Source of the DNA: Castanea sativa | Lineage: Eukaryota; Streptophyta; Magnoliopsida; Fagales; Fagaceae | Direction: 5' to 3' | Assembly: GCF_040712315.1 (NCBI RefSeq) | Contig: NC_134013.1 | Span: forward strand, 43,412,001 to 43,476,000 | DNA: 64,000 nt | Part shown: positions 32,960 to 42,277 of the stretch, piece by piece | How the letters are laid out: every line of letters starts with the position of its first letter | Numbering within the stretch: position 1 is the stretch's first letter | Program-made: the position numbers and the translations under genes | Notes under the pieces: generated by a model | The model's input: only the letters and a program-made list of their open reading frames with translations | The model's database searches: none | What the model was told of the DNA's origin: nothing

Positions 32960-33877
32960 TGTTAAGGACATATTTTATATAATTGGCTAATCCTTTGACA
33001 AAACGCACTTTACTTGTATTTGGGTAGATCTGGGATGTGTTTAATACTTCAAAGAACAAGATTTCAAGTCTCGTATTGAAGCCATGCAAATCTCTCCAAG
33101 AAACAAGTGAAGAAGTGCTAATTCATTAAAGCTCAATAGATAGCTCGACAGATAGCTATCTATCAAGAATTACGAAATCAGAATTTTCAGATCTGATTTT
33201 CGGCCCATGCTAACATGTATGTGTAAGGGTTCTTTTGTCACAATCCTAAACATATATAAAGCTTATTTTAAAGGCTGTCACATAAGAGAATATAAGGAGA
33301 ACAAATGCAAAAGGTGACCGATGTCTTAGTCTCTCTCAAAAAAGCTACTGCGTCTTTGCGTCTTAGGGTTTTGTAACAAAGTGCTTCTTAATCTTCATTG
33401 TCGATGAAGTGAAAAACTTTGCAGGCAACATTCTTCTTCCTTAAGTTGGTGAGTGAGTCACGTACTGGGATTCGTGCAAAGGAGTTAATCACATACTAGG
33501 ATCCATATATCAAAAGGGTGGCATTCATATATTGAAGAGTTCAGAGGTTCTGAAGTGGTAGAAGGTTTTTGCTGTAAGTTCATCTACGGGGATTATAGAG
33601 TCTAGGGACAAAGGTTTTGTACTAGATCTGAAAGTTATTTTTACTATGGTGAATTGCTTTTCAGGAAGGTTTCCCCCTAGGTTTTTTTACTATGAAACTA
33701 GTTTGTTTCATTGGTTTTCTTAGGTCATCATATTTTGTCTTATTTAATTTTTCGTTGTGCATGATATTGACATGATATTGATGTTTGTTTGTTTTAACAA
33801 GTTTTATACATAATAAATCTAATTAACAATTTGGGTTTAAAACTTGTTAATTCTATCAACCGGGGTCTAAATTTTCA
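32960..33877 (+). repeat. Copia-2 5' LTR
   Basis: It starts TGTTAAGGACATA and ends ATTTTCA six bases before the PBS. Words shared with the minus-strand LTR 57554-58569 (CTAATCCTTTGACAAAA, GGATGTGTTTAAT, ACATATATAA) show the family. Beyond the first 60-80 bp it matches its own 3' LTR only in patches. Confidence 0.8.
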
Positions 33878-33883
33878 AACAAG

Positions 33884-33895
33884 TGGTATTAGAGC
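33884..33895 (+). promoter_or_regulatory. Copia-2 primer binding site
   Basis: TGGTATTAGAGC differs by one base from TGGTATCAGAGC, the initiator tRNA-Met type PBS of copia elements. Confidence 0.85.
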
Positions 33896-33949
33896 GGGTA
33901 CACTCTAATTGGATTAATTTCCTGAGTGTGATCCTTGACCCTCGTTGTC

Positions 33950-35735
33950 ATGGATTGTGGACAATCTCTTTTAATTCCTCCTTTATTTGATGGCACTAAT
34001 TATGCGTACTGAAAAGTTTGTATGAAAGTTTTTTTCGCAAGCTCTAGGTGAACAGGTATGGCAAGCTATTGAAGTTGGCTAGATTAAGCCAAAAGAAGCG
34101 TCAGTGGATTGGGATGAAGCAACAATCATAGCGGCAAATTTCAACAGTAGGGCCTTGAATGCTTTGTTCTGTGGGTTGACCAATAAGGAACTCAAGAAAA
34201 TATCAGCCACGAAAGTTGCCAAGGAAGCATGGACCATTCTTAAGACCACCTATGAAGGTACCAAGGTAGTAAAGACTGTAAAGCTTCAACGACTCACTAG
34301 TAGTCTTGAAGAAATAAAGATGAAGGAGGAAGAGACCTTTGATGAGTTCTATGCTAAACTCAAGGATATTGTGAATTCTGCCTTCAACCTTAGAGAATCT
34401 ATAGCAGAATCCAAAATTGTTAGGAAAATACTTAGGTCCTTACTTGAAAGATTCCATGCCAAGATCACTCCCATTGAAGAAGTGAAAGACATTGATCAAC
34501 TTCCTTTGATTAAGCTTGTAGGTAACCTTTAAACCTATGAGATGGGATTAGGCTCAATGGGAAAAGGTGGAAAGAGTAAAAACTTGGCTCTTAAGGGTAT
34601 AGAGGAAGAGATTAAGGACTCTAAAGATGAAGATGACAATGAGGATGAGGATCTAACCTTAGTAACTGATGAGATTATCAAGCTTCTTCAATTTAGGAAA
34701 AGAGATAAGGGCAAACCTCCTAGGAAATCTAAATTCTCTAGGAAGGGTAAGAATGAGAAACCTTTCATCTAATGCCATGAGTGCAAAGGTTTTGGTCATA
34801 TAAGGATAGAGTGCCCAAACTACATTATGAAGGAAAACACCAAGAACTTGAAAGATAAAGAGTTGGTTGCTACCTGGAGTGATATTGAGAATGACTCCTC
34901 TAATGAGTATGTGGATGAATGTGGTCACATTATGGCCTTTGCTGCCATAATTGATAAGGTGATTGTGGAGAGTGCTAGTGACAGTGAGGATTCTTTTGAT
35001 GATGAAGCACCCAAAAAGATTACCCTTCAAGAAGCCTATGATAAACTATGCACTGAATTTATAAAATCTAAAAAGACTTCTCATCATTGTAGAAAAGAGC
35101 TTAATGAGGTAAAAACTGAAAAAGTTGATCTGTTAGTTAAACTAGATAAGACTGCAAGGTTAGCTGAGACTCTTGTTATAGAGAACACCTCATTAGAAAA
35201 GAAGGTCAAGAATCTCGAGGTTAAGCTTAGTCAAGCTGGAACTCAAATAAAGAGGATGTCTAGTGCAAAGCTTGATGAGGTATTGAGTACTCAAAAGCCT
35301 AGTTCTGATAAGACTGGCTTAAGATATGATGTTTCCTCCTGCCTCACCTCTTCCACGGCTTCTAAATCAAGGACTGTTATTGTGCCCCAATTTGAGAAAT
35401 GTGATAAAGGTATGAAATCCAAACCTAATTTAGCAAATTATAAATCCTTTGTTAGACCTCATGTTTGTCATCATTGTGGTGTTTCTGGACACATCTGTCC
35501 TAATTGCTTTTAAGTTGTATTCTCAAAAGCAAGTGTCCAAACGGTCACAGGTTTCCTCTCAAGGACCTATACCTTTGTTTGGAGAGTTATTAAAAGCCTT
35601 AAGCTTTTTAACTTAATTTCAGAAGAATTTTAATTCTTCTATATCCTTTGGTAGATATACTAGGACACATGCCTTTTCATCTTCACGGCCAAAGACTTGT
35701 GCTGTGTGTGGGTGAGAAAGGAGCCTAAGACTTAA
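33950..35735 (+). pseudogene. gag: Copia-2 gag with two zinc knuckles and a coiled coil
   Basis: From the ATG at 33950, P-P-L-F-D-G-T-N-Y-A-Y is the usual start of gag in this copia group. The UBN2/Retrotran_gag region spans 34104-34530. The first knuckle, C-H-E-C-K-G-F-G-H-I-R-I-E-C, is at about 34775-34816. A charged coiled-coil region with D/E-rich blocks spans about 34900-35270. The second knuckle, C-H-H-C-G-V-S-G-H-I-C-P-N-C, is at about 35467-35508. The frame is broken near 34010-34080, 34530, 34772 and 35513. Conserved residues continue to V-W-V-R-K and a stop at 35733-35735, with no protease after it. Confidence 0.85.
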
Positions 35736-37622
35736 TTGACTTTTCTGTTTTCCTCTACTTTAATTCTTTCTATCTAAAGTAGGACTCTCTTTGCTTGATT
35801 TCTTATATGCTTTTAGAATCATGCTTTCATGCATTTGCATCTTTCTTTCATGCTTTCATGTTGTTTGTCTGTTTTTGTTTGGTTATTTTGTTTTGTTTTC
35901 AAAATAAATAAAAAATTTTGAAAAATCAGAAAAATACAAAAATAATGTATGTTTGTGTACATTGGTACTTGTGTACCTTGAATGGTCAATGAAACAAAGT
36001 TTTCTAAACGGTGTATCTTTTGTAGCTTAGATGAGCATCTCTATGCACAACTAAGCAAGTGAGCTTTGTGGCTTGTCGTTGTGATGAGTAAGGTTAAGTG
36101 ATTTCTGGTACTTAACACTCATATCACTCTTTTTGACGGGAAGGACTAGAAAATTCTAAGAGAAAGGCATAAATAATTGTCTCACTACTGTTGCCCGCCA
36201 ATCATGAAATAACATCTGTATGCTTCGGCATAGCAAAAGCGCAATGTTAAAAAGCTTAACATAATTGGGTATTTCTTTTCTCTCTCTTATATGCCCATCC
36301 ATGATATGCTTAGTAAAAGAAAAATATGCAAAGAAAAATAAAAGAAAAAAGATCAAAATGCTTTATACATGATTACAAGCGTGTATTCTAGGAGATGTGG
36401 GAGTTATAAGATGTACCTCGAAGGTGATAGTCCCCATCAAACAGTTATGATTGTATGTGAGTTAAAGTGATTTTCTCATATCTCAAATCATCATAACTTG
36501 TAGACACTTATGCAATCTTGCAATGTTTTTCACACAACACACAATATTCTTTGCTACTTTTGATACATGTGCAGGTACAATGTGATTTAGTCATCTCAAG
36601 GAATACATGTGTTAATGTATGCTCACTAAACTGCCTTGACTTATTTTTGAAATATAAATTGGTTAGACTTGTTTAGTGTGTGTATGTGTGTTTTGGATCT
36701 ATATGCTTGACAATCTTTTGTTGAGAGATGTTTTTGAGAGCTAAAATTGTTGTTTGGATCTTTGGTTGAGTAGCATGCTTGATTGCATTCATATCCGTGT
36801 TTTTCTCTTCTTTGAAAAACTGTTTTTAGGCTTCTCAACAGCTTCTCGATCCATTGAGAAACTTTCTGTCTGGCCGATAAATCCTCGACAACTTCTCGAT
36901 CCATCGAGGTTAGCTCGACAGCTCTCGATCCATCGAGATCCTCTTGCATGCATTGTTTTTCACATGTTGTGCATATTTCTTTTATCTTGTCATCCATAGC
37001 ATCTTGTTTTTCTTTTTCTTGTAGGTCTATGGTTCCTTGTTCTCCTCGTTCCCTCTATGTCAATTTTCTGTCTGTCTCTTGTCAAGTCTTTTGGTTTTTT
37101 ATGCCCTTTGACAACGTGTCAAAGAGGGGGAGAAAGTTGAGAATTGAATGTCTTTTCTTAGGGGGAGTAATAGACTTAGGGGGAGAACTTCATGTTAGAG
37201 GGAAGAAAGTTTTTCATGTAACTAACTTAGGGAGAGAGTTAGTTTAATACACATTGATATTGATATATTTTTTGTGTTGTGTATCTTTTGGTTTTGTAAC
37301 CATTTACATACATCATGTGTTGTTTCTATATTTAATGATGATGTATGTGTTTCACTCTTTATCTCACATGTGTTGTTTCTTTTCTTTCTTTATACACATG
37401 TTTCTTATTTATTGAACTTGTCATTATTTTTCACATGGTACCTTGATGTGTTTTGTTTAATGCCTTTCAGGAAAGACAAGTTAAAGCCAAGTCAAGATTC
37501 CGAACCTTCTTCTTGCAGCAACTTCCAAGGTTCAGATCTTTTAGACTAGGCTTATTTATTCTGTAATTTTAAGTAGAATGTATTCTAGGACATTCAATGT
37601 ACTCTTGTGGTTTTGTCACGGA
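35736..37622 (+). other. Copia-2 long 3' non-coding region
   Basis: No pol signature is present in any frame. The region contains three copies of a CTCGATCCATCGAG-type near-palindrome at 36845-36858, 36895-36908 and 36924-36937. Purine tracts containing GGGGGAG lie at about 37122-37190. The spacing and repeated purine tracts resemble the region after gag in the element at 48350-54853. Confidence 0.65.
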
Positions 37623-37639
37623 TTGCCAAAAGGGGAGAT
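37623..37639 (+). promoter_or_regulatory. Copia-2 polypurine tract
   Basis: GCCAAAAGGGGAGAT directly precedes the 3' LTR start TGTTAGGG and has the classical PPT form of this copia group. Confidence 0.85.
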
Positions 37640-38641
37640 TGTTAGGGACATTTTTTTTATTGGCATATCCTTTGACAAAACGCACTTTACTTGTATTTGG
37701 ATAAATTTAAGTAGGTTCAATATGATTATTACAAATAGTTAAATTGAAGTCATGAAAATTACTCAAGAACTGCTCAAGAAAAGTGTAATCTACAGGTCTC
37801 GATAGCTCCTTGACAAAAGCTTGATCTGTCGAGATTCATTAAAGCTCGACACATGTCTCGATTTATCGAGCTTACGGGATTCAGACTATAGCCAACAATG
37901 TTTTTATTCTAAAAGGCTATTTGTTTATGGGTTTGTATAATCCTTATTGGACTAGGAAAGCTCAAGGCTTGTGTAAACCTATTTGGAATAGGAGAGCTCA
38001 TTCCTATTTAAAGGAGGCTAGGGTTTCCTTTTTGAAACCCTAGCCTCCTCCCATAGAAGAAAGAGTTCTTGCTGCGTATCTTGTACGCTTTTGGGTTCTA
38101 TAATCAAGCAAAGTCTCTTGCACCAACATTGAAGATCTTATTGGTGTTTCTATGTGAAATGCTACAAATCAACTACAACAATCAAAGGGTTGTTGTGGTG
38201 TTAGTCATGTACTGGGATTCGTACAAAGGAGTAAGCCATGTACTGAGATCCACTCATCGATTGGTTAGTCATGTACTGAGAGTCGTGCATTGAAAATGAG
38301 AGATTGTCACTACAAGGAACAAGTCTAATTGTGTATTGGGATAAGGGTTCAACTGTAGGTTGGTATAAGATACTACGATTCCTTTACTTGTAACCACTTG
38401 TTTTGATAATAGTGGATTCCCAAGAGTGGTGACCTTAAATTCACCCAGTGGGGTTTTGCCTCGGTGGTTTTCCCCATTTGTAAACAAATCACCTGTGTCA
38501 AATTTAATTTCCGTTGCATTTAGTTATTTGGTGATTTGTTTGTGCTACCACGCGTATTGCATGTAATTGAATCTAATTAATTAACTTGGCTAATTAATTG
38601 GTTAATTTATCACAAGGAGTTAATACATTCTTGGCCTATCA
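37640..38641 (+). repeat. Copia-2 3' LTR (1002 bp)
   Basis: It runs from TGTTAGGGACA to CTTGGCCTATCA, next to CAAAC. Its second half closely follows the LTR at 57554-58569 (GTACTGGGATTCG, GGTTCAACTGTAGGTTGGTA, CAATACATTCTTGGC-type end), more closely than it follows its own 5' LTR. Short inverted repeats around CTCGATTTATCGAG (about 37857-37870) lie in its first third. Confidence 0.85.
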
Positions 38642-39345
38642 CAAACTAATATCATCTACAAATATGGGGTACCAAATGAAATTATCTCTGACAATGGGTT
38701 ACATTTTATAGGAGAAACATAAAAGCTGCTACGACAGTTTAACATTCAACACCATAAATCTTCACCCTACCGTCCTCAGACTAATGGAGCAGTTGAGGTT
38801 GCTAACAAAAACATAAGGTGAATTTTAAGAAAAGCACAAAAAATTACAAGGACTGACACCTCCAATTAACCTATTCACTTTAGGGGTATAGAACATCAAT
38901 TCGATCCTCCACAGGAGCCACTCCTTATTCATTGGTGTATGGGATGGAAGCAATCCTTCCCATTAAAATGGGTGTCCATTCACTAAGGACAGTACTGGAA
39001 ACTGAAATTCCCGAAAGTAGATTGGTTGCAAAGCAGATATGGCCAGTTATGCACGCTAGATGAGAAAAGACTCAAAGCCTTGTATCATATTCAAGGTTAC
39101 CAAAGGTGGCTCAGGAAAGCTTTTGACAAAAAAGTAAGAACAAGAGATTTGAAGTTGGGGGATCTAGTATTGAAAGAAATATGAGCCCCAGTTCGAGATG
39201 CAAACGGGAAGTTCAAGCAAAATTGGGCAGGCCTATACATTATCAAGCAGATATAGTCTAGAAGAGCAGTAAGGTTGATGGACTTAGATGCAAATCCTTT
39301 CGCTAAACCAACCAACATGGATCAACTGAAGAAATACCACTTCTG
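38642..39345 (+). pseudogene. Tat-1 integrase, C-terminal part
   Basis: The frame resumes as T-N-I-I-Y-K-Y-G-V-P-N-E-I-I-S-D-N-G, containing the second catalytic D. Next comes P-Y-R-P-Q-T-N-G-A-V-E-V-A-N-K, where the catalytic E is kept. The C-terminal domain ends at L-K-K-Y-H-F and TGA near 39345. Several stops and shifts lie between 38720 and 39260. Confidence 0.85.
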
Positions 39346-39449
39346 AGCTGGTAGTCTGAAAGAATAACATCTAAAGTGATTGTAAATTATATCATTTCCC
39401 TTCCAAGGCTTGAAAAAAAAAAACAACAAACGAAGAAAAAAAAAGCTCA

Positions 39450-39604
39450 CTAGGCTGAAAATCCAAAAGGGTAGTCTAGGTAAAATTTAGAGCAACAAAA
39501 AAAAAAGGTAGGTTGAAAACCCTAATGGGCGACCTACACGAAAGGAGAGAAGAAAAAGAGAGTAAAAGAGCTTGCTAAGTTGAAAACCTGAAAGGGCAAC
39601 TTAG
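39450..39604 (+). repeat. Three 30-nt stem-loops with covarying stems
   Basis: The hairpins are 39450-39479, 39508-39537 and 39575-39604, all 30 nt. Outer 7-bp stems are CTAGGCT/AGTCTAG, GTAGGTT/GACCTAC and CTAAGTT/AACTTAG. The base pairs change between units while pairing is kept, apart from G-U wobbles. Each has a conserved TGAAAA or GAAAA bulge and an inner 3-bp stem CC(C/T)...GGG or AGG. They sit 100-260 bp after the integrase stop, in the presumed 3' UTR. Confidence 0.85.
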
Positions 39605-39978
39605 GCAAAAATTTAGGCAAATAAAAATAAATGAACTATGTGATGACCTGATTCTTTTACCAAGAAGGTATGTTGGCAACCATGCATTGGTCCGGTCACA
39701 ATTTCTCAAAACCACCATTTGTCCATTAAAAAAAATTTCCAAAAATTCAACCATTTCATTAAATCATGTCATTACACAAAATCCAAGAAACCAAACCTGA
39801 AACCAAACCAAACCTCAAGAACCTAAACCCTAAACCAAACCCAAAAAAAAAACCCAAACCCCAAAAACCTACATCTTAAACAGAATCCTTAACCTGCAAG
39901 TCCAAAATAATTCCTAAACATGAGAGTTTTTGCATCAACTTTAAAAAATAAACATGTTCAAAGCCAAGAATAAGAAGG
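39605..39978. other. Spacer between integrase 3' region and antisense ORF
   Basis: A-rich runs and C/A-rich stretches (AAACCCTAAACC-like near 39825-39870) are visible. No coding signature was found. Confidence 0.5.
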
Positions 39979-41429
39979 TCATTTTGTCTTCAGTCTTTTC
40001 TCTTTTGGTTGATCATTGATTTCTTCTGTGTTAGGTACTTTGTCATACATGTCCCTTCTTTTAAACTCATAGTTGTCTTCATCATGTCTTTCCCGGTTAT
40101 CTTTGAGAAACTGTTTTCTCATAGCAACCCTCTCAACTTCCTTGTCAACAATCTTGTCCACCAACCAGTCAGAGTATTTTTTAGTCTTCTTGTGAAAGTG
40201 AACCTTGATGAAAGACTGGTCTACTTGGTCAGCAATCTCCAAGCCCAATAGCATATTCTTTATAGAAGTAGGATTTGTGTCCACAAGAGTGAAGGGTCTT
40301 TTTCTTTTTCCACCAGGCATTCCTTGCTCATACTGAAACTACCTCAAAAGTATATTTGCCCTGTAGAAAGTTGCCCTCCACAACCCAATAATGAAGATGT
40401 GATCTGATCCTAGCATATTCTTTATAGAAGTAGGATTTGTGTCCACAAGAGTGAAAGGCCTTTTTCTTTTTCCACCAGGCATTCCTTGCTCATACTGCAA
40501 CTGCCTCAAGAGTATATTTGCCTTGTAGAAAGTTGCCCTCAGTAACCCAACAATGAAGATGTCATCTAATCCTAGAGACCGCAGTAGAGGGGGTGGGAAC
40601 TTCCACCAATAACAGTTCCATCGAATTGAAGAATTGGATTTCTTATTCAAGAACTTCACCAGTCACTCGCAGTTTGGCACTCAGTTTTGATGACAGTCCT
40701 GCTAGGAAAACCACTAGGCCCATAATTACCAGTTGCAGGCCTGGCAATCATATCCAATCACTCCATTAGCCATATCTACAAAGTCAAGGGACTCCCTAGT
40801 AAGTTTTGAGATTCTCCACCATAAATTACAGCATCCAATCTTAGAAGAGTTTCTGCCAAGATCAAAGAAACAGGATTATCACCATCCTTAATTTGGCTCA
40901 CAACACTTATGGCTCAAACATCCACCAAATTGTGCCTTCTAGAGCAAAGAAAAAATTCTCCCACAAAGCATAGGGCCAAGCCAAAAATTTCCTGCGTATT
41001 GTCAGTCACTCCGTAGGTACGTTTTTTAGTCAGCCTGGAAACAATTGCACAATGATTCACCATATGTCCTTCAATCATACTACCAGTAATGGAAGTAGGA
41101 AGACCGAGAGCATCAAACAAAGACTCTCTATGCCCGGGATCACAAGAAACCGCTACAAGTTTTTTGCTTGGATCATAGCCCAGGATAGTGGAAAATTCTT
41201 CAATTTTTGAACAGAGTTCAGAAGTTTTAAACCGGAACATGTGATCTTCGAGATCCCAAAATTTCATAGCAGCATGAAGGAAATTCCATTTGATCTTGAC
41301 ATTCCTCAGAGCCTTAATTCCCTCTAATTTGTAGGCTGTAAAATTGGTTTTGGTACTGAAATCAAATCTATGAACCCATCTGTTGATATCATGAATTGCT
41401 GAATGAGAAATATTGTGATTGCTAGCCAT
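39979..41429 (-). pseudogene. Tat-1 antisense ORF 1 (DUF7745-like)
   Basis: On the minus strand the frame starts M-A-S-N-H-N-I-S-H at 41429. It includes A-A-M-K-F-W-D-L-E-D-H-M-F-R-F and C-S-K-I-E-E-F-S-T-I-L-G-Y, which resemble the F-W-D-P...T-I-E-E-Y pattern of DUF7745 proteins found with Tat elements. It continues past 40914 with V-S-L-I-L-A-E-T-L-L and Y-E-Q-G-M-P-G-G-K-R-K-R-P. An in-frame 162-bp duplication (40250-40572) and stops near 40914, 40738 and 40336 damage it. The C-terminus is charged and lysine-rich, ending at 39979. Its job is unknown; it is transcribed opposite to pol. Confidence 0.65.
40250..40573 (-). repeat. In-frame 162-bp tandem duplication within antisense ORF 1
   Basis: The unit beginning AGCATATTCTTTATAGAAGT starts at 40250 and again at 40412, with few differences. 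162 bp equals 54 codons, so the frame continues. One unit then gained a stop (CAG to TAG on the minus strand, near 40336). Confidence 0.9.
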
Positions 41430-42277
41430 GGATGACTTTTGTGTGTGAATATTGTGTTTTGCTAACCTTTATGCAGAGAGTTTTTGCAAGGAAGATTGCT
41501 AAAATGAGCTACATCAGTCTTTGATCAAATTTAAATAGGTTTCACAAAGTTTGTAGTTAAGTAGGAGAGTGTTTCATGAGCATAAACGATAAAAATATTT
41601 TTCAAAAATCCCGAAAACACAAAACACGCATCCAAAAGGTGTGAGGAGTCAGCCCACTATAGCGTAAGCGTGAGGGCATTACCAGGTGCCATTCGGCACT
41701 CTAAAATGTGCCGAATGGCACTCCTCAAATGCCAAGTGGCATTCAGCTCGGCCATCACTCATCCATGCAATTCCACGCGATTTTGTGTTCTCGAACATTC
41801 TTTTTAGGACCGTTAAACATTCAAAAAGATTTTTTTTATTAAACCGGCGCATTCTTACATGCCTATCCCGTTTGTTTCAAAAAAATCATCACTTGCATCA
41901 TGGTTTTCAGAAAAAATAAATAAAAAATAAAAAATTCAAGACCATTAGTTCATGTCCCAAACTAGGGGCATTCGCCCATGTCTCATTCATTTTCAAAAGA
42001 AACCACAATCATCATTTTTTTCAAAACAAAAATTCATCATCAAGATTTCCAAAAAAAAAAAAGAATCATGCATTAATTTTTAAACTAGGGGTATTCGGCT
42101 CCGCCTCATTCAATAAAGTGCAGATTCCATCAGATCCAATCAGGATAAGTCAAAATTGGCACTACAAGGCCTTATCAGGTGAATTCTAAACTTGTCTCAG
42201 TTATAGTTTCTACATGGTCAAGGCCATTCCAAGGACAAAGAGCTAAACATGGAAATTAATACAAGATTATCTAAGGA
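41430..42277. other. Spacer between the two antisense genes, with strong palindromes
   Basis: A perfect 14-bp inverted repeat, GTGCCATTCGGCAC / GTGCCGAATGGCAC, lies at 41686-41699 and 41708-41721. A second small palindrome, ATGCCAAGTGGCAT, lies near 41729. The preceding words AAGCGTGAGGGCATT resemble 28168-28185 in the Tat LTR. No coding signature was found. Confidence 0.6.

Larger units (their letters stand above)
32960..38641 (+). mobile_element. Copia-2: gag-only Copia element (TR-GAG-like) nested in Tat-1 integrase
   Basis: It is bounded by CAAAC at 32955-32959 and 38642-38646, a perfect 5-bp duplication. Excision restores the integrase frame I-Q-T-N-I-I-Y-K. The LTR starts are TGTTAAGGACATA (32960) and TGTTAGGGACATT (37640). 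A PBS matching the 3' end of initiator tRNA-Met is present. Gag is followed not by pol but by about 1.9 kb of non-coding DNA and a PPT. It must have been mobilised by another element; the related pol-bearing copy at 55171-58569 is a candidate type. Confidence 0.9.

Noticed and set aside
37274..37549. 91-aa plus-strand frame with hydrophobic stretch as an envelope-like protein
   Set aside because: Low-complexity T-rich translation in the Copia-2 3' non-coding region, without a start context or conserved residues.
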